The translations under genes were made by a program, and so were the position numbers. A stretch of 64,000 bases of DNA. Origin: an uncultured Myxococcales bacterium (lineage in GTDB: Bacteria > Myxococcota_A > UBA9042 > CAIXZC01). This document shows positions 30,701 through 33,485 of this stretch, in pieces; position 1 is the first letter of the stretch, and each line of letters opens with the position of its first letter. The stretch spans positions 62,001 to 126,000 of the forward strand of contig CAITUV010000053.1 of the NCBI GenBank assembly GCA_903895725.1, given 5' to 3'. The notes beneath the pieces were generated by a model that did no database searches, was not told the origin of the DNA, and saw nothing but the letters and a program-made list of their open reading frames with translations.

Positions 30701-32960
30701 CGTAGTCGGGATTGAAAAGGTCCACGGTGTAGATGCACTTGTGCTGGGCGTTGCAGGATCCGACGTAGCAGGGGTTCCCGGACTGGCAGTCGTCCTTCGT
30801 GACGCAGCACCCGGAGACGGCGACGTGCTTGCAGCTCTTGGCGACGCAGGCGTCGGTGGTGCACAGCTTGCCGTCGTCGCAGTCGGAATCCTGGGCGCAG
30901 CAGTTGGCGACCTGGGTGTGCGCGCAGGTGTGCGTCGCCAGATTGCACTTGTCGAGAGTACAGGCTTTGAAGTCGTTGCAGACCGGGTCGAGGTCATTGC
31001 TGCAGCACCCCGGGATGAAGGTGTGCTTGCAGAGCCCGAGCACGAGGTCGCAGGTGTCCACGGTGCACGGGTTCTTGTCGTCGCAGGAGGTGTAGTACTG
31101 GTTACAGACTACGGGGCTTGCGTCGTGGACGCAGACGCACGACTTGCAGGAGTCCACCGTATAGGGGTCCCCATCATCGCAGCCGGCGGCGGAGTAGCAG
31201 CAGTTCTGGGTAAGCAGGGTGTGCTGGCAGGTGTGGCTGGCATCGCAGTAGTCGTCGGTGCAGGCGCAGTTGTCGTTGCACTCGAGGTCCACCTGGCAGC
31301 AGTCGGGAAGTGCCGGGTCGGGCCCGAATCGGCAGATGTGGTTGATGCACTTGTCGAGGTTGCACAGGTTGCCGTCGTCGCAGTCGGTATCGTAGTTGCA
31401 GCACTTGGGGGGAGCGACCTTGGTGTGAGCGCAGGTCCCGGTCTGCCCCTGGAGCACGCAGGTGTCCACGGTGCAGACATCGGTATCGACGCAGCCCTTG
31501 TCCGACAGGCAACAGCCCGGGGTGACGTTGTGCTGGCAGGAGTTCGCGACGCACTCGTCGACGGTGCAGGGGTTCATGTCGGGAAGGCACGGGAACGCCC
31601 CGGTATCGTCGCAGTAGGACGGGTTGAGCACGTGCTGACACAGGAAATCCTTGCAGTAGTCGATGGTAGAGGGGTCCTGGTCATCCCACTCGCCGCCGGT
31701 ACCGCAGTCGGTGTGCACGGTGCAGCAGCCGGACATGTTGGGATCCTGCAGGTGCATGCAGAGATGCTCGACGACGTCGCACGAATCTGCGGTGCACGGG
31801 TTTCCGTCATCGCAGTCGGTGTTGATGTTGCAGCACTCGGGGTCGGCGACGGGGCCGTGGCGGCATTCGTGCGCGATGCACTTGTCGATGGTGCAGAAGT
31901 TGGCGTCGTCGCACTTGGGATCCGGCTCCGTCTCGCAACAGGTCGGGTCGCCGTTGTTGATGTGGAGGCATTTCTCGTTCGCCAGATCGCACGAGTCGAT
32001 CGTGCAGAACAGGCCGTCCCCGCAGTCTGCGTCGCCCACGCAGCAGTCCGGGTCCTTCACGTTGCTGCAGAGACCGGCCTGGCACGTGTCCGCGGTGCAC
32101 TTGTTGTCGTCGTCGCACTCGGCGTCGTTCTGGCACTGCACGCAGAGGTTGCCCGAGCAGAGCCAGCCGGGGGAGCACTCATACCGGGAGACGCAGCAGG
32201 ACTTTCCGTTGATGGTCTTGGGACCGTAGCCGCACTTGTAGATTCCGTCGCCCTGGGGGACGCAGGCCTCGATGGAGCAGGGGATACCGTCGTCGCAGGT
32301 GGTCTGGTCCATGTCGCTGAGGCAGTAGGACTGAATCTTGATGACGATCGTGTCCCTGGCCTCGGCGTTGCCGTACTCGACCCACTGGCCGTTGACGTAG
32401 GCGGCCAGGACGACGGCAACGACGTGGTACCCCTTGGGCACGTCGGGGATGACGGAGGTGGAGCCGGCGAACACCTGGTCCTGGAGGACATCGTCGAGGT
32501 ACACGTTGACCGCGTGGTCATCCTGGGGCCATGCCCAGTTGAGGGCAGTGAAGGTGATGGTGACCGAGGTGACCGGAACGCCGAGAGGGATGTACTGGTT
32601 GTTCGGGGGGTCGGTGATGACGACGGTCGGGTCGTTCCCGGCCCCGAGGGACTCGAAGCTCCAGAGCACGTCGAGGATTTCGGCCAGACTGTCGGACTGG
32701 GTGTCGGCCGGGGCGTACTGGGTCGTCTCAGCGCAGCCGGCCAGAGCGGCCAGGACGAGAATCCCGGCGGCAGCCGAGCGCACCCTGCGAGCGGCACCGA
32801 CGCCGGTGCGGCCGGAGCGAGGCGATGTCATGACAGCGGCAGCATCGAGGCTTCCAGGCATCGGGAGCTCCGCACGAGCCGCAGCGGGTTTTCCCGCTGG
32901 CTCGTCCGGCGGCCCGAAGTCGCACATCCCAGCTCGCATCCGCCTCACAATCGTTCCCAT
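6750..32960 (-). CDS. Giant cysteine-rich multidomain lipoprotein (about 8,736 aa)
   Basis: An unbroken reading frame of about 26.2 kb for a predicted surface lipoprotein of unknown function. The chosen ATG (32960) has GGGAGG 5 nt upstream; a later ATG at 32831 would give a conventional 33-residue signal peptide before lipobox LAGC (Cys76 from the first start). Approximate order by residue: Ig-like domain 85-230; CDDGxPCTxDxC repeats 240-865; MAM/jelly-roll-like 870-1025; Ig/cadherin-like 1030-1130; Rossmann-like, amidotransferase-like domain 1131-1345; two proprotein-convertase P-like domains 1405-1535 and 1655-1785; 21 CNGxExC units 1800-3345; a third P-like domain and a PPC-like domain 3410-3670; four CDExSDC units 3675-4185; 22 units of about 192 residues 4185-8400; PPC-like domain and unique end 8400-8736. 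One counted long unit carries 28 cysteines. Adhesion or surface coating is inference. Confidence 0.9.
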   Translation of the reverse strand: MGTIVRRMRAGMCDFGPPDEPAGKPAAARAELPMPGSLDAAAVMTSPRSGRTGVGAARRVRSAAAGILVLAALAGCAETTQYAPADTQSDSLAEILDVLWSFESLGAGNDPTVVITDPPNNQYIPLGVPVTSVTITFTALNWAWPQDDHAVNVYLDDVLQDQVFAGSTSVIPDVPKGYHVVAVVLAAYVNGQWVEYGNAEARDTIVIKIQSYCLSDMDQTTCDDGIPCSIEACVPQGDGIYKCGYGPKTINGKSCCVSRYECSPGWLCSGNLCVQCQNDAECDDDNKCTADTCQAGLCSNVKDPDCCVGDADCGDGLFCTIDSCDLANEKCLHINNGDPTCCETEPDPKCDDANFCTIDKCIAHECRHGPVADPECCNINTDCDDGNPCTADSCDVVEHLCMHLQDPNMSGCCTVHTDCGTGGEWDDQDPSTIDYCKDFLCQHVLNPSYCDDTGAFPCLPDMNPCTVDECVANSCQHNVTPGCCLSDKGCVDTDVCTVDTCVLQGQTGTCAHTKVAPPKCCNYDTDCDDGNLCNLDKCINHICRFGPDPALPDCCQVDLECNDNCACTDDYCDASHTCQHTLLTQNCCYSAAGCDDGDPYTVDSCKSCVCVHDASPVVCNQYYTSCDDKNPCTVDTCDLVLGLCKHTFIPGCCSNDLDPVCNDFKACTLDKCNLATHTCAHTQVANCCAQDSDCDDGKLCTTDACVAKSCKHVAVSGCCVTKDDCQSGNPCYVGSCNAQHKCIYTVDLFNPDYDCCGTEQDCFDNKPCTNDYCVSYQCKHSDVQGCCVAGDEVPGGLCDDKNPCTWDKCVFGICRNLSADLAPPDANIPSTCCVKDDDCASDGNPCTTDSCNVDTGLCQYIPLDKCYLDLPYTQQFATCSEPGGLAALGFDVIDDHGSTAANWKCSASGGLGPDTFARFGWVPEVAPFGSFLTTPWLSMAGQTYVTVQFDREYLHYSGSVGLGLFATADGTFGDAVPLWTQSVTADLPAATVSYGVPASMLTKPGIRLGFYAGSDTTWNVDSFSIDGIRVCAGHGPAYVEQVPTQMLTWTQSKTLKLKAADSDGAESLTFELIEAPSFVKLGALSYNVVTKTRMADVTIQPTGAQDMGTHKVRARVSDGCLYADITFSVTVLLSGGYAVWQPSGTSDVFAQTLRDAIVAAGRQAQVVTDLAPFGDLMSLSGVFVPAGVYGNKHVLLESDVAKIAQYAAKGGKVYLEGGDTWYVDPATSLHSYFKIAGVSGGEQSLTETQLGLHFCHGLEFLPSSDYEVNNFLDVISETPGGIPLLGWTGTTLYPAAVAYQDATLKYRTIGASVPFAVLVDNAGNTTDLMDRYLDFFENGWPACLGNLYCNDSRPCTQDTCGADKKCVNAAIADCVECSDDSDCADDEACKTSGAVNDLICQEIPGARFDSTDTPKPIDTVAGNATVSSTLAVANPSKVISASIKLYVTHAWRGDIAIKLEHATKSVQLKLQDPTDKTLNAYVTYEFGIPTEPAGGMAKFNNLPAAGDWKLTITDTVPGFHSGNLVRWSLFLVTEDGYCGGGKSCDDGDICTADSCYYDWCTHKAVDCTDLGPDGNPDLCTVDSCDADAGCIHTAKACDDGNPCTKNECDVATGSCLNPPELNCTAPCVTHKDCGLYDYCDPETGTCKPIPGQAYLSDDTFPVTIPDSDPVWAKSQIKVSGQGIILDAYVKVMFTHPYIGDLVVTLTNGTKTLYLHKQGGGAADDLYKVYDIDAPAGPGNMGAFDGLIGGGTWTLAAQDWTTGDTGTLDNWILFLNLVECQDDLDCDDSSLCTVDTCKPTANGGKICEHTPFACDDGLYCNGTEQCDPKTGCKAGVSPALDDKVACTADFCDESQDLVVHTPSNEKCSDGKWCTGTETCDALLGCQAGVPVAVDDGNACTVDLCDETIQQVTHLADDSLCDDDLWCNGTEQCNYILGCIEGIPPVSDDGIDCTVESCNEALDAIVHSPDNAACTDGLFCNGAETCHASKGCQAGKAPSVDDSIECTSDSCDESLDKVVHLPDNTQCADDNPCTDDSCDPASGCKNTANVASCDDGNMCTVGDKCQAGTCASGSNTCPCNSPSDCPDDADKCNGQFVCAGGFCVLDPATAVVCPAAKNGGCLKSVCDKATGQCAYKAAAMGTACDDGNLCTTGGKCDNAGLCVEAPKACDDGLWCNGNEGCSPTLGCTPGIPPAIDDKVACTADYCDEDINVVFHTPVHAACGDNQFCNGTEVCDTTAGCKAGPALSLSDGIDCTLDTCNESVDAIVHTPVDTFCTDSLYCNGPETCKAGIGCIAGDKTFLDDGIGCTVDSCDEATDKVSHTPVHGLCDDANKCNGQETCDATLGCKSGQPTVLTDGIACTADACDPATGTVTHTAKNDLCDNGKWCDGVETCEVSLGCQPGKVPAVDDGVFCTQDACDETLDKVDHIPDHSLCADDEPLCTDDICVAGVGCVIVNNSDPCNYGGFSDNGIPLFDCTLNDVCKDGKCTAGNADPECWCDKDQPCPQDGNFCNGSLICVNNKCVIDPASVVECNASQDTACKKNECDPVTGLCSVQTHEDGTLCDDKNACTQGTTCTAGSCGGGLPVPCSDGVWCNGTESCDPVAGCKAGVVPVTDDGIACTLDLCDEANDQVVHKVQHFLCDDGKYCNGAELCSKSLGCLAGTAPVVNDGISCTTDSCDEVADAVVHVPDNSACSDGLYCNGAEVCDTAKGCKAGKALVLDDGIACTEDTCDEPSDQVKHTPKNAQCDDGKYCNGAEYCDAGGGCKSGLAPLVDDGIACTFDSCDESLDKVVHLGDDQLCSDAFFCNGTEKCDKTLGCVTVAVSGLDDGIGCTVDTCDEDLDKVSHTANHTYCSDALYCNGKEVCNTSAGCQPGAAPTDDDGITCTLDVCDEPTLTFIHQPQHSLCKDLNPCTTDFCQAGSGCIHSNNAAACDDGEICTTGDACADGKCVGGAPSPLPQCACLIDADCPDDGNKCNGKLVCQANKCVVLAGSVVTCPDLGEQCKEGVCNPLTGLCQATSKPTGTVCNDGNLCTTGEVCDASGQCKGTKSPCDDGLFCNGTEACDPAIGLCQSGPLPLLTDGIACTKDYCDELTDSIKHTPDSTYCDDGQYCNGTESCSALLGCQLGAAPPLSDGVPCTKDYCDDTLDSVVHLPEDKACDDGLFCNGTEKCDATEGCKEGAVPVVSDGIACTADACSETSKAVTHTPDHAVCSNGNPCDGQEWCSPDSGCTAGLDPDLDDGVGCTIDTCDPQGGFLHLPDSGYCDDGLYCNGSETCDALLGCISGAAPKTPDTVACTIDYCDEDANQVIHLPAHDACDDGLYCNGSESCDPAAGCIDGAIPTCDDSSPCTTDICNPALNGGKGACDASEVVQYCDAACGGDHAFDAGDDLCGYDDACVGGTAGAGKGTCSPICDEPDCIKASAQGPVSIGDKSCETVTFQLGGGLNYVDMVQLKLAIEHFRLSDLEITLTDPSGTSVIIWNNGGGLNQNFDNTFTLSYPNTSGNMCAFKGHAASGTWTLEVCDEYSGSTGILDAATLYVHTTSEIAVAGDTCSDAIVIPAQEGTQVFQGETTCAAKNHTSTCGGADAPDRVYKVTVPWTSFVVAKLGPDSFNQILYAKPLLNGTCDEKTEACSNSCGVGDCAETVKVYLEAGTTMYLFVDGAQGGAGLYTLQVTISKGKLNGEPCDENKDCISGHCENGYCCDSGVCCSVTLDCPNTFNGPSVCVDDPKCQGERKEKACTNFTCVSNAIPDDSGCNNLLADACGAYLDKICTAAVDQIAPKCPNTCASDAECDADGHCDKVCELDYEDGSQCDEDSDCKSSHCSGGFCCQKGDCCETAANCPAMYTESNVCDDPGTCQGHDSSAVCWNYMCGKSSLSNDSGCTAKTLADGCGHFKDLYCNGQADQAAPVCPTACTLDSQCDADSHCDDVCQPDVPDGWACDEHSDCISSHCQNGFCCASGDCCDLVGSCPAGYVSPPACDSPNTCQGHSQNAACLNFICLSSPVEDDSACGEDILADGCGLYIGIYCKGTSDQSVPKCLTACAFDGQCDGVAHCDNSKCELDLADGSVCDENSDCISNHCQNGFCCASGDCCSKATNCPPDYTLVAVCELPSDCQGRRFEPACSQSICGSTPVDDDTGCTAAVLAKDCGYFKNIYCDGKVNQSSPVCPTTCKKDTDCDPGAYCEAGVCKGKQPDGTICDDPADCQSGFCADGYCCNSACTGLCKACNLPGVLGKCTPHAVDSDPENDCPTCYACDGITSCVLVQAGKDPAGDCAGFDQSTCKQTGQCSGFGTCSLWPKNTECNPLKCEGHVLYQKDLCDGAGTCVDAGSSDCSPYICKPDGLGCLSSCVDTADCVAGWTCVGGVCVNKGPNGQPCTSGVQCLSGFCADGYCCNSPCAASCQSCAVPGLLGTCAFLPANTDPNGDCLNCQVCDGSGACKNVAAGDDPAGDCSATLQATCGLDGTCDGLGTCRNWLSGTVCKDQSCAAGVQDNADLCNGKGACVDGGTTLCHPYVCNGTFGCFTNCFSDEQCAADAWCDGTECVVGKPNGKPCSDASQCLSGFCADGYCCDTACTGVCASCAINPGTCTAQPTGTDPGTECGFCQACTGAYACGPAATGTDPHNECSSQAQTTCGTDGSCDGAGACRKWPAGIVCAAQNCSGAQLSLADTCDGAGVCVDGGSIACSPYVCNSLGSACLASCETDDQCVTGYWCSAGSCVSKNGNGTPCNGSNECKSGFCVDGFCCNEACGGLCRTCAQNPGTCVFVSGGLDPAGECGLCQACNGAGACGNATAGTDPGGDCADDGISTCLQDGTCNGTGICRLYVPGSICQAQACSGETLHTADSCNGTGLCVDSGTSSCAPYVCNALGTACRTECTENAHCVADHYCLNKACVPKKGNGAPCGDAGECISSFCVTGVCCNAPCGGVCQSCVEVGKVGTCSQAANGTDPSKQCGPCKVCNGAGACSIVPAGADPKDDCAATLVSTCSTVGTCDGSGNCALWGAGMFCKDPACEGHLKMQASQCDGLGVCLAGSSVDCSPYNCNPAGTDCRTFCIQHADCVAGYYCNPEHKCVPLMDVGEPCAGDAECQSGFCVDGYCCDGPCGGVCESCGIVGSEGTCSLFAPDIDPASECGACKVCDGSGTCKPVPADADPKEDCAGTPASACGLDGWCNGTGSCRVWASGTVCMQQSCVADVVYVADQCDGKGVCADAGTKLCKPYHCDATGTDCLNGCEDDGDCQAAYYCLGNTCVAKKANGETCTQIKECLSGFCVDGYCCDKGCTGACRSCSIVAGTCKLQTPGSDPEGDCGGCKVCDVSGACVSAPSGTDPKGDCEASAPTTCGQDGTCDGTGICARWVSGTVCQVQQCAGGVVAYADHCDGIGSCVDGGSAVCKPFACDPATDGCFGSCTLDSQCDPAFWCDIDSTCKPKKPNGDACTGASQCNSGFCVDGYCCDTDCTGLCRSCSQAGLLGVCTLFANSTDPASECGKCAVCNGAGACNKAPTGTDPKNECTAQATSTCAQDGECDGAGLCRLWNTETQCQAQSCVGHTLYPADLCNGSGVCTDSGTKDCAPYACNALGTDCRFSCLADEHCVTGYFCEATICVAAKPNGQTCTSASQCQSGNCADGYCCNTPCAGSCRSCGLAGKEGSCSMYGLDVDPEAECGLCKACDGNGSCHAQPAGTDVKNECTASPESTCQDDGKCDGSGSCRLWVSGTLCSPTTCVGQFQAPADQCNGTGTCVDSGEVDCTPYVCAADGLNCAASCISDSQCATGYYCLGNVCVSKKNNGDTCTQKRECLSDFCVDGYCCNTACNGTCASCSLTPGTCKAQLINTDPQNECPLCLVCDGNFACMPVADGADPLGECEAWPEATCSQDGACNGAGKCRFWKSGTQCLAAYCASNAQHYADLCDGLGLCKDGGSKPCSPYKCLPAGSTCATTCTFDTECVATHYCLMGECLPKKGLGSACTVSKECASGFCTDGVCCNVACSGTCQACNQAGMLGVCTFIGNSTDPTNECGHCQACNGAGSCKLQIEGEDVKDQCAASAPGTCGTDGTCNGKGACRKWPGGTVCKSQSCAGEAVTAGKYCDGDGTCVGAASNCGTLLWPDDFGSQQVCSQSAPCAGAVTFVQALQICQTRGGRLCTFDELLNREAQGSGCGYDSQRLWTLTECEEDSFTTGPGNPDNLGAIPDECTPTTGLAYVACCADDASCCPYTCLGDGCRSTCSSNDHCCAGNYCNSSQCVPKKVQGETCASAGQCLSGNCVDGYCCDSACTGTCRSCAVAGWEGTCTHHAGQTDPEAECGLCRVCDGNGSCVKVGNGLDPKDDCSQSLPETCGLDGFCNGNAQCRYWSNSTACGNQSCVDTTLYPPDKCSGSGACNDGGSSSCCPYRCNTLGTACATGCTQHAQCCSGNYCFNGACVAKKANGLACSGAIECQSGNCVDGYCCNTACAGTCESCALLGKLGTCSFHAVGTDPENNCPLCQACAGTAAACVLVANGQDPVNDCPQSSQSTCSLDGFCDGTGTCRKWPAGTACSSQYCFGEQLFAPDQCDGAGACQDKGSTSCVPYVCKADQTACLSACTTDTDCSSAYYCVNGACVSKKANGQGCLSSGQCLSGMCVDGYCCDAPCDGVCKACNIAGNLGTCTFIANDTDPQTECAMCKVCSGGGFCKSATAGTDPKSECASAPQSTCGQDGFCSGTGACGLWSVSTVCNTESCTGSTWYPEDYCSGNGGCLDSGSASCSPYKCGATKCLAVCATDADCVTGYYCSGTQCAAKKINGDTCGAANQCLSGNCVDGYCCNTACTGTCRACNVAGKAGTCTFLSAGTDPSAECPLCQACDGAGACTAAADGTDPKNDCTSEDPLTCGLSGICNGKGACRHWPGGTICSDQACAGSTLSPTRYCNGSGTCVNPPSNCTALGWPTTGGSQFVCGNSSPCSGLVSFSSAAAACQARGGRLCTVDELVAGEAANTGCGYDSQPVWTLSECGEDQHYVRQGNGGGVSSCTADGSATANVRCCADVIDCCPYKCSGTGCGTLCGSDSDCCTGYYCLAGACLAKKANGSTCTTASECTSGNCVDGYCCNTACSGLCASCALAGSLGTCTSIPSGNDPQDECALCKTCNGAGACTNSLAGTDPANDCSEQAVSSCAQDGTCNGSGACRLWTSGTTCIAQYCSSHVLHKPDLCNGSGTCVDAGTTDCSPYECNPAGTACLASCIVDTDCVAGNYCDAGICKARKANGLTCGQAKECLSGFCVDGYCCNVACDTECRACNQAGLLGTCSFVGNNTDPAKECNTCKVCNGAGTCISAVEGTDPKAECTAQDQTTCGFDGQCNGKGACRKWSGGTICQAATCGGTTWGPPKFCNGDGGCTGSSSDCATLGWPDNYGSGVVCGESDPCSGLVTFDQALSTCASRGGRLCTWDELAGDEARDTGCAYDAVRVWTISECAEDSFYTGAGASTGLPAVPKQCTAKTATAYVRCCGDDVSCCPYKCGTGACATTCTDDNGCCTGYYCGSGACVKKKSNGATCSAANECSSGKCVDGFCCDTSCLGICRACNVAGKEGTCTYHPGYSDPEGECPTCTMCSGFGFCSNIPVGTDPLNDCAQQDPATCGYDGVCNGSGACRTWASGTVCKTQACSDHVLEYTDTCNGAGNCLDAGTLDCCPYTCTGNACRTTCGSDAECCTGYFCISSVCTAKKPNGQTCTGNSQCSSNFCVDGYCCDTACTDTCKACNLAGKLGTCSYILVNQDPDNDCGLCKVCNGSGACISVPAGADPLSDCLAEAPCGQDGFCSGSGACRLWAAATQCAPESCSGSTHYLADKCDGLGVCSDSGSSSCIPYKCAGNSCATNCATDSDCVAGYYCSASACIPRKALGEACGGSNQCLSGFCVDGVCCDGACTGTCRACNTAGSVGICTFVTNNLDPGNECGSCKACDGAGACKTVPAGQDPKNNCTATAQATCGDDGYCDGAGICRKWAATTECGSATCVGDTLSPTDYCSGTGSCTNTPNTSCCPFLCGTGGACKTSCTSNADCCATAWCNGSECVAKKANGQLCGTSGECSSGFCADGVCCNSACTGTCQACNLGGSNGTCSSISNGSDPDNECGTCKVCNGAGACGNAAAGQDPKGNCSQADQSTCGQDGSCNGSGSCRLWPNATVCAVQTCSGETLAAADLCDGNGLCIDSGSASCCPYSCGGNSCRTACSDHSHCCTTAYCSSGACVARKANGQACTQGAECLSGNCVDGYCCNTACNGNCQACNVANYLGLCTYHALNSDPENNCATCKVCNGAGACANVQAGIDPVNDCPQQSTASCGFDGLCNGSGACRYWSASTVCGAQSCLDHTLAPTDFCNGGGACTDSGSTDCCPYDCLGDSCGTSCTADPACCTNALCKTGGICQTCSTANPCPSGSWCCYGDTCDPAVELKSPPNSNDVDQADGTYLGSTYGSTNAFQYSCCANSYGSYATDRVFHFDTKNDTVGVEVTIKVWGNFDTVLYLRQGGCGDGATAIAYDDNCSSPLPNGGSCINLKLVAGQDYYIYVDGVGTARGDFTLQVDFKSLCMNCSCDTGYGEDGNNNPVECWHAGDYCGNYINVPITSRPQKFSFDDNLDGDHDDFSHNWGAGGYGYNTCSDCSWCHGQADKIYRLHLPWDDNYVMFRMVRTGGWSPDNYPRLFMWKSANFGTTECDFGTAVPSQVFCLGPGAVNEVSVGSETSAYVINSGTYWIMTDMWYGGETTYGQSPYRLEITVGTQTSYML
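10540..10875 (-). other. Inserted ~110-residue GGRLCTWDEL domain (third copy)
   Basis: Interrupts the 192-residue module series. It opens with CATLGWPDN, has SRGGRLCTWDELAG in the middle and ends RVWTISECAED...VRCCGDD. It resembles a lectin-like or sugar-binding-type fold by pattern only; I cannot name the family with certainty. Confidence 0.6.
11921..12250 (-). other. Inserted ~110-residue GGRLCTVDEL domain (second copy)
   Basis: Same domain as at 10540-10875 and 14353-14695. It opens CTALGWPTTG, carries ARGGRLCTVDELVAG and VWTLSECGEDQ, and closes VRCCAD. It sits at the same place in its module as the other two copies, after the CNGxGxC segment. Confidence 0.6.
14353..14695 (-). other. Inserted ~110-residue GGRLCTFDEL domain (first copy)
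   Basis: The most N-terminal of the three related insertions, opening CGTLLWPDDFGSQ, with TRGGRLCTFDELLN and LWTLTECEED, closing VACCADD. All three copies are flanked by the same cysteine module on both sides. Confidence 0.6.
20405..21940 (-). repeat. Four ~130-residue CDExSDCxSxHC units in the giant gene
   Basis: Four copies share CDExxDCxSxHCxxGFCC, SGDCC, NCPxxY, CQGxxxxxxC and a closing CDxDxHCDxxC segment. They form a transition block between the P/PPC-like domains and the long module array. Confidence 0.75.
22930..27560 (-). repeat. 21 CNGxExC ~47-residue units in the giant gene
   Basis: Unit consensus: YCNGTExCDxxxGCxxGxxPxxDDGIxCTxDxCDExxDxVxHxPxxxxCDDG. Twenty-one copies counted by the CNG/CDG/CTG-x-E motif, with two interruptions by CDDGN-C-TxG-type spacer units. 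Confidence 0.8.
30360..32250 (-). repeat. CDDGxPCTxDxC repeat block near the N-terminus of the giant protein
   Basis: A run of roughly 18 units of the form CDDGNPCTxDxC...C-x-H...CC (e.g. CDDGNPCTADSC). The same core repeat builds the second giant lipoprotein at 37937-42559. Confidence 0.75.
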
Positions 32961-33043
32961 ATCGGCCTCCCGATGCCTGCCCGCCTCGCGTCCCCGGCCC
33001 GACCGCCGAACGAGCGTGTCGCGTGCGCAGACATCTGACAGTA

Positions 33044-33071
33044 ATTCTAGATTAGCAGATTTCGTTCGCAA
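33044..33071 (-). promoter_or_regulatory. Candidate sigma70 promoter of the giant gene
   Basis: On the reverse strand TTGCGA (33066-33071), a 16-bp spacer, and TAGAAT (33044-33049). The predicted transcript start near 33037 gives a leader of about 77 nt to the ATG at 32960 and rules out using the frame extension up to 33092. Confidence 0.5.
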
Positions 33072-33388
33072 AGCGTTCTTTCCCAAATCCACGATACAAG
33101 CCCTCGAGCGCGGGGTGCGCGCGCAGGGTTTCGCACGCGTACCGGTTCATCTCGGAGGGCAAGCAACTTCCGTGCCCGAGGGGCGCTGGAGGCCCGCATC
33201 CAACAAACCCCTCGACAATCCGGCATGCGTCCCGCGGCGGCCCCTTTCCCATGGTGCCTCCGAGGAGTGCCTTCGCTGGACGGAATACAAGAAAATCCCT
33301 TGTGTTTCAATGTGTTCAGTAGCGCGTCCCCGGGTTGCGCCATCCTGTCACAGCCGAAGGGGCCGCGGGCGGATCGGCTCGGAGGACG

Positions 33389-33417
33389 ACGCAAGGTTTT
33401 CATACTACGCAAGGTTT
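33389..33417 (+). promoter_or_regulatory. Pair of 11-bp direct repeats (ACGCAAGGTTT)
   Basis: ACGCAAGGTTT occurs at 33389-33399 and 33407-33417, 18 bp start to start, ending 6 bp before the -35 box of the rightward promoter. The near two-turn spacing and position fit an activator site; this is inference. Confidence 0.5.
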
Positions 33418-33423
33418 GCACCC

Positions 33424-33453
33424 TTGACCCGGGGCCGTGCTCCCCCCTATAGT
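33424..33453 (+). promoter_or_regulatory. Candidate sigma70 promoter of the C1-type protein gene
   Basis: TTGACC (33424-33429), an 18-bp spacer, and TATAGT (33448-33453), each 5/6 to consensus. The start of transcription would be near 33460, about 26 nt before the gene. Confidence 0.7.
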
Positions 33454-33485
33454 GGCTCGGCAGACGGTTGGAATGGAGGGAAATG

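Larger units (their letters stand above)
32961..33485. other. 525-bp divergent intergenic region
   Basis: Lies between the giant gene (minus) and the C1-type protein gene (plus). I see no coding segment with family resemblance or codon bias like the neighbours. It contains a promoter candidate for each flanking gene, a pair of 11-bp direct repeats beside the rightward promoter, and is less GC-rich near 33030-33110 and 33280-33320. Confidence 0.6.

Noticed and set aside
30360..32250. EGF-like, TNF-receptor or metallothionein repeats
   Set aside because: The cysteine spacing (CDDGxxCTxDxC...C-x-H) fits the slime-mould/myxobacterial-type cysteine repeat, not EGF or TNFR spacing, and lacks the dense CxC of metallothionein.
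32961..33092. N-terminal extension of the giant gene up to 33092
   Set aside because: It overlaps the predicted -10 and -35 boxes and has no ribosome binding site, whereas ATG 32960 has GGGAGG at ideal spacing.
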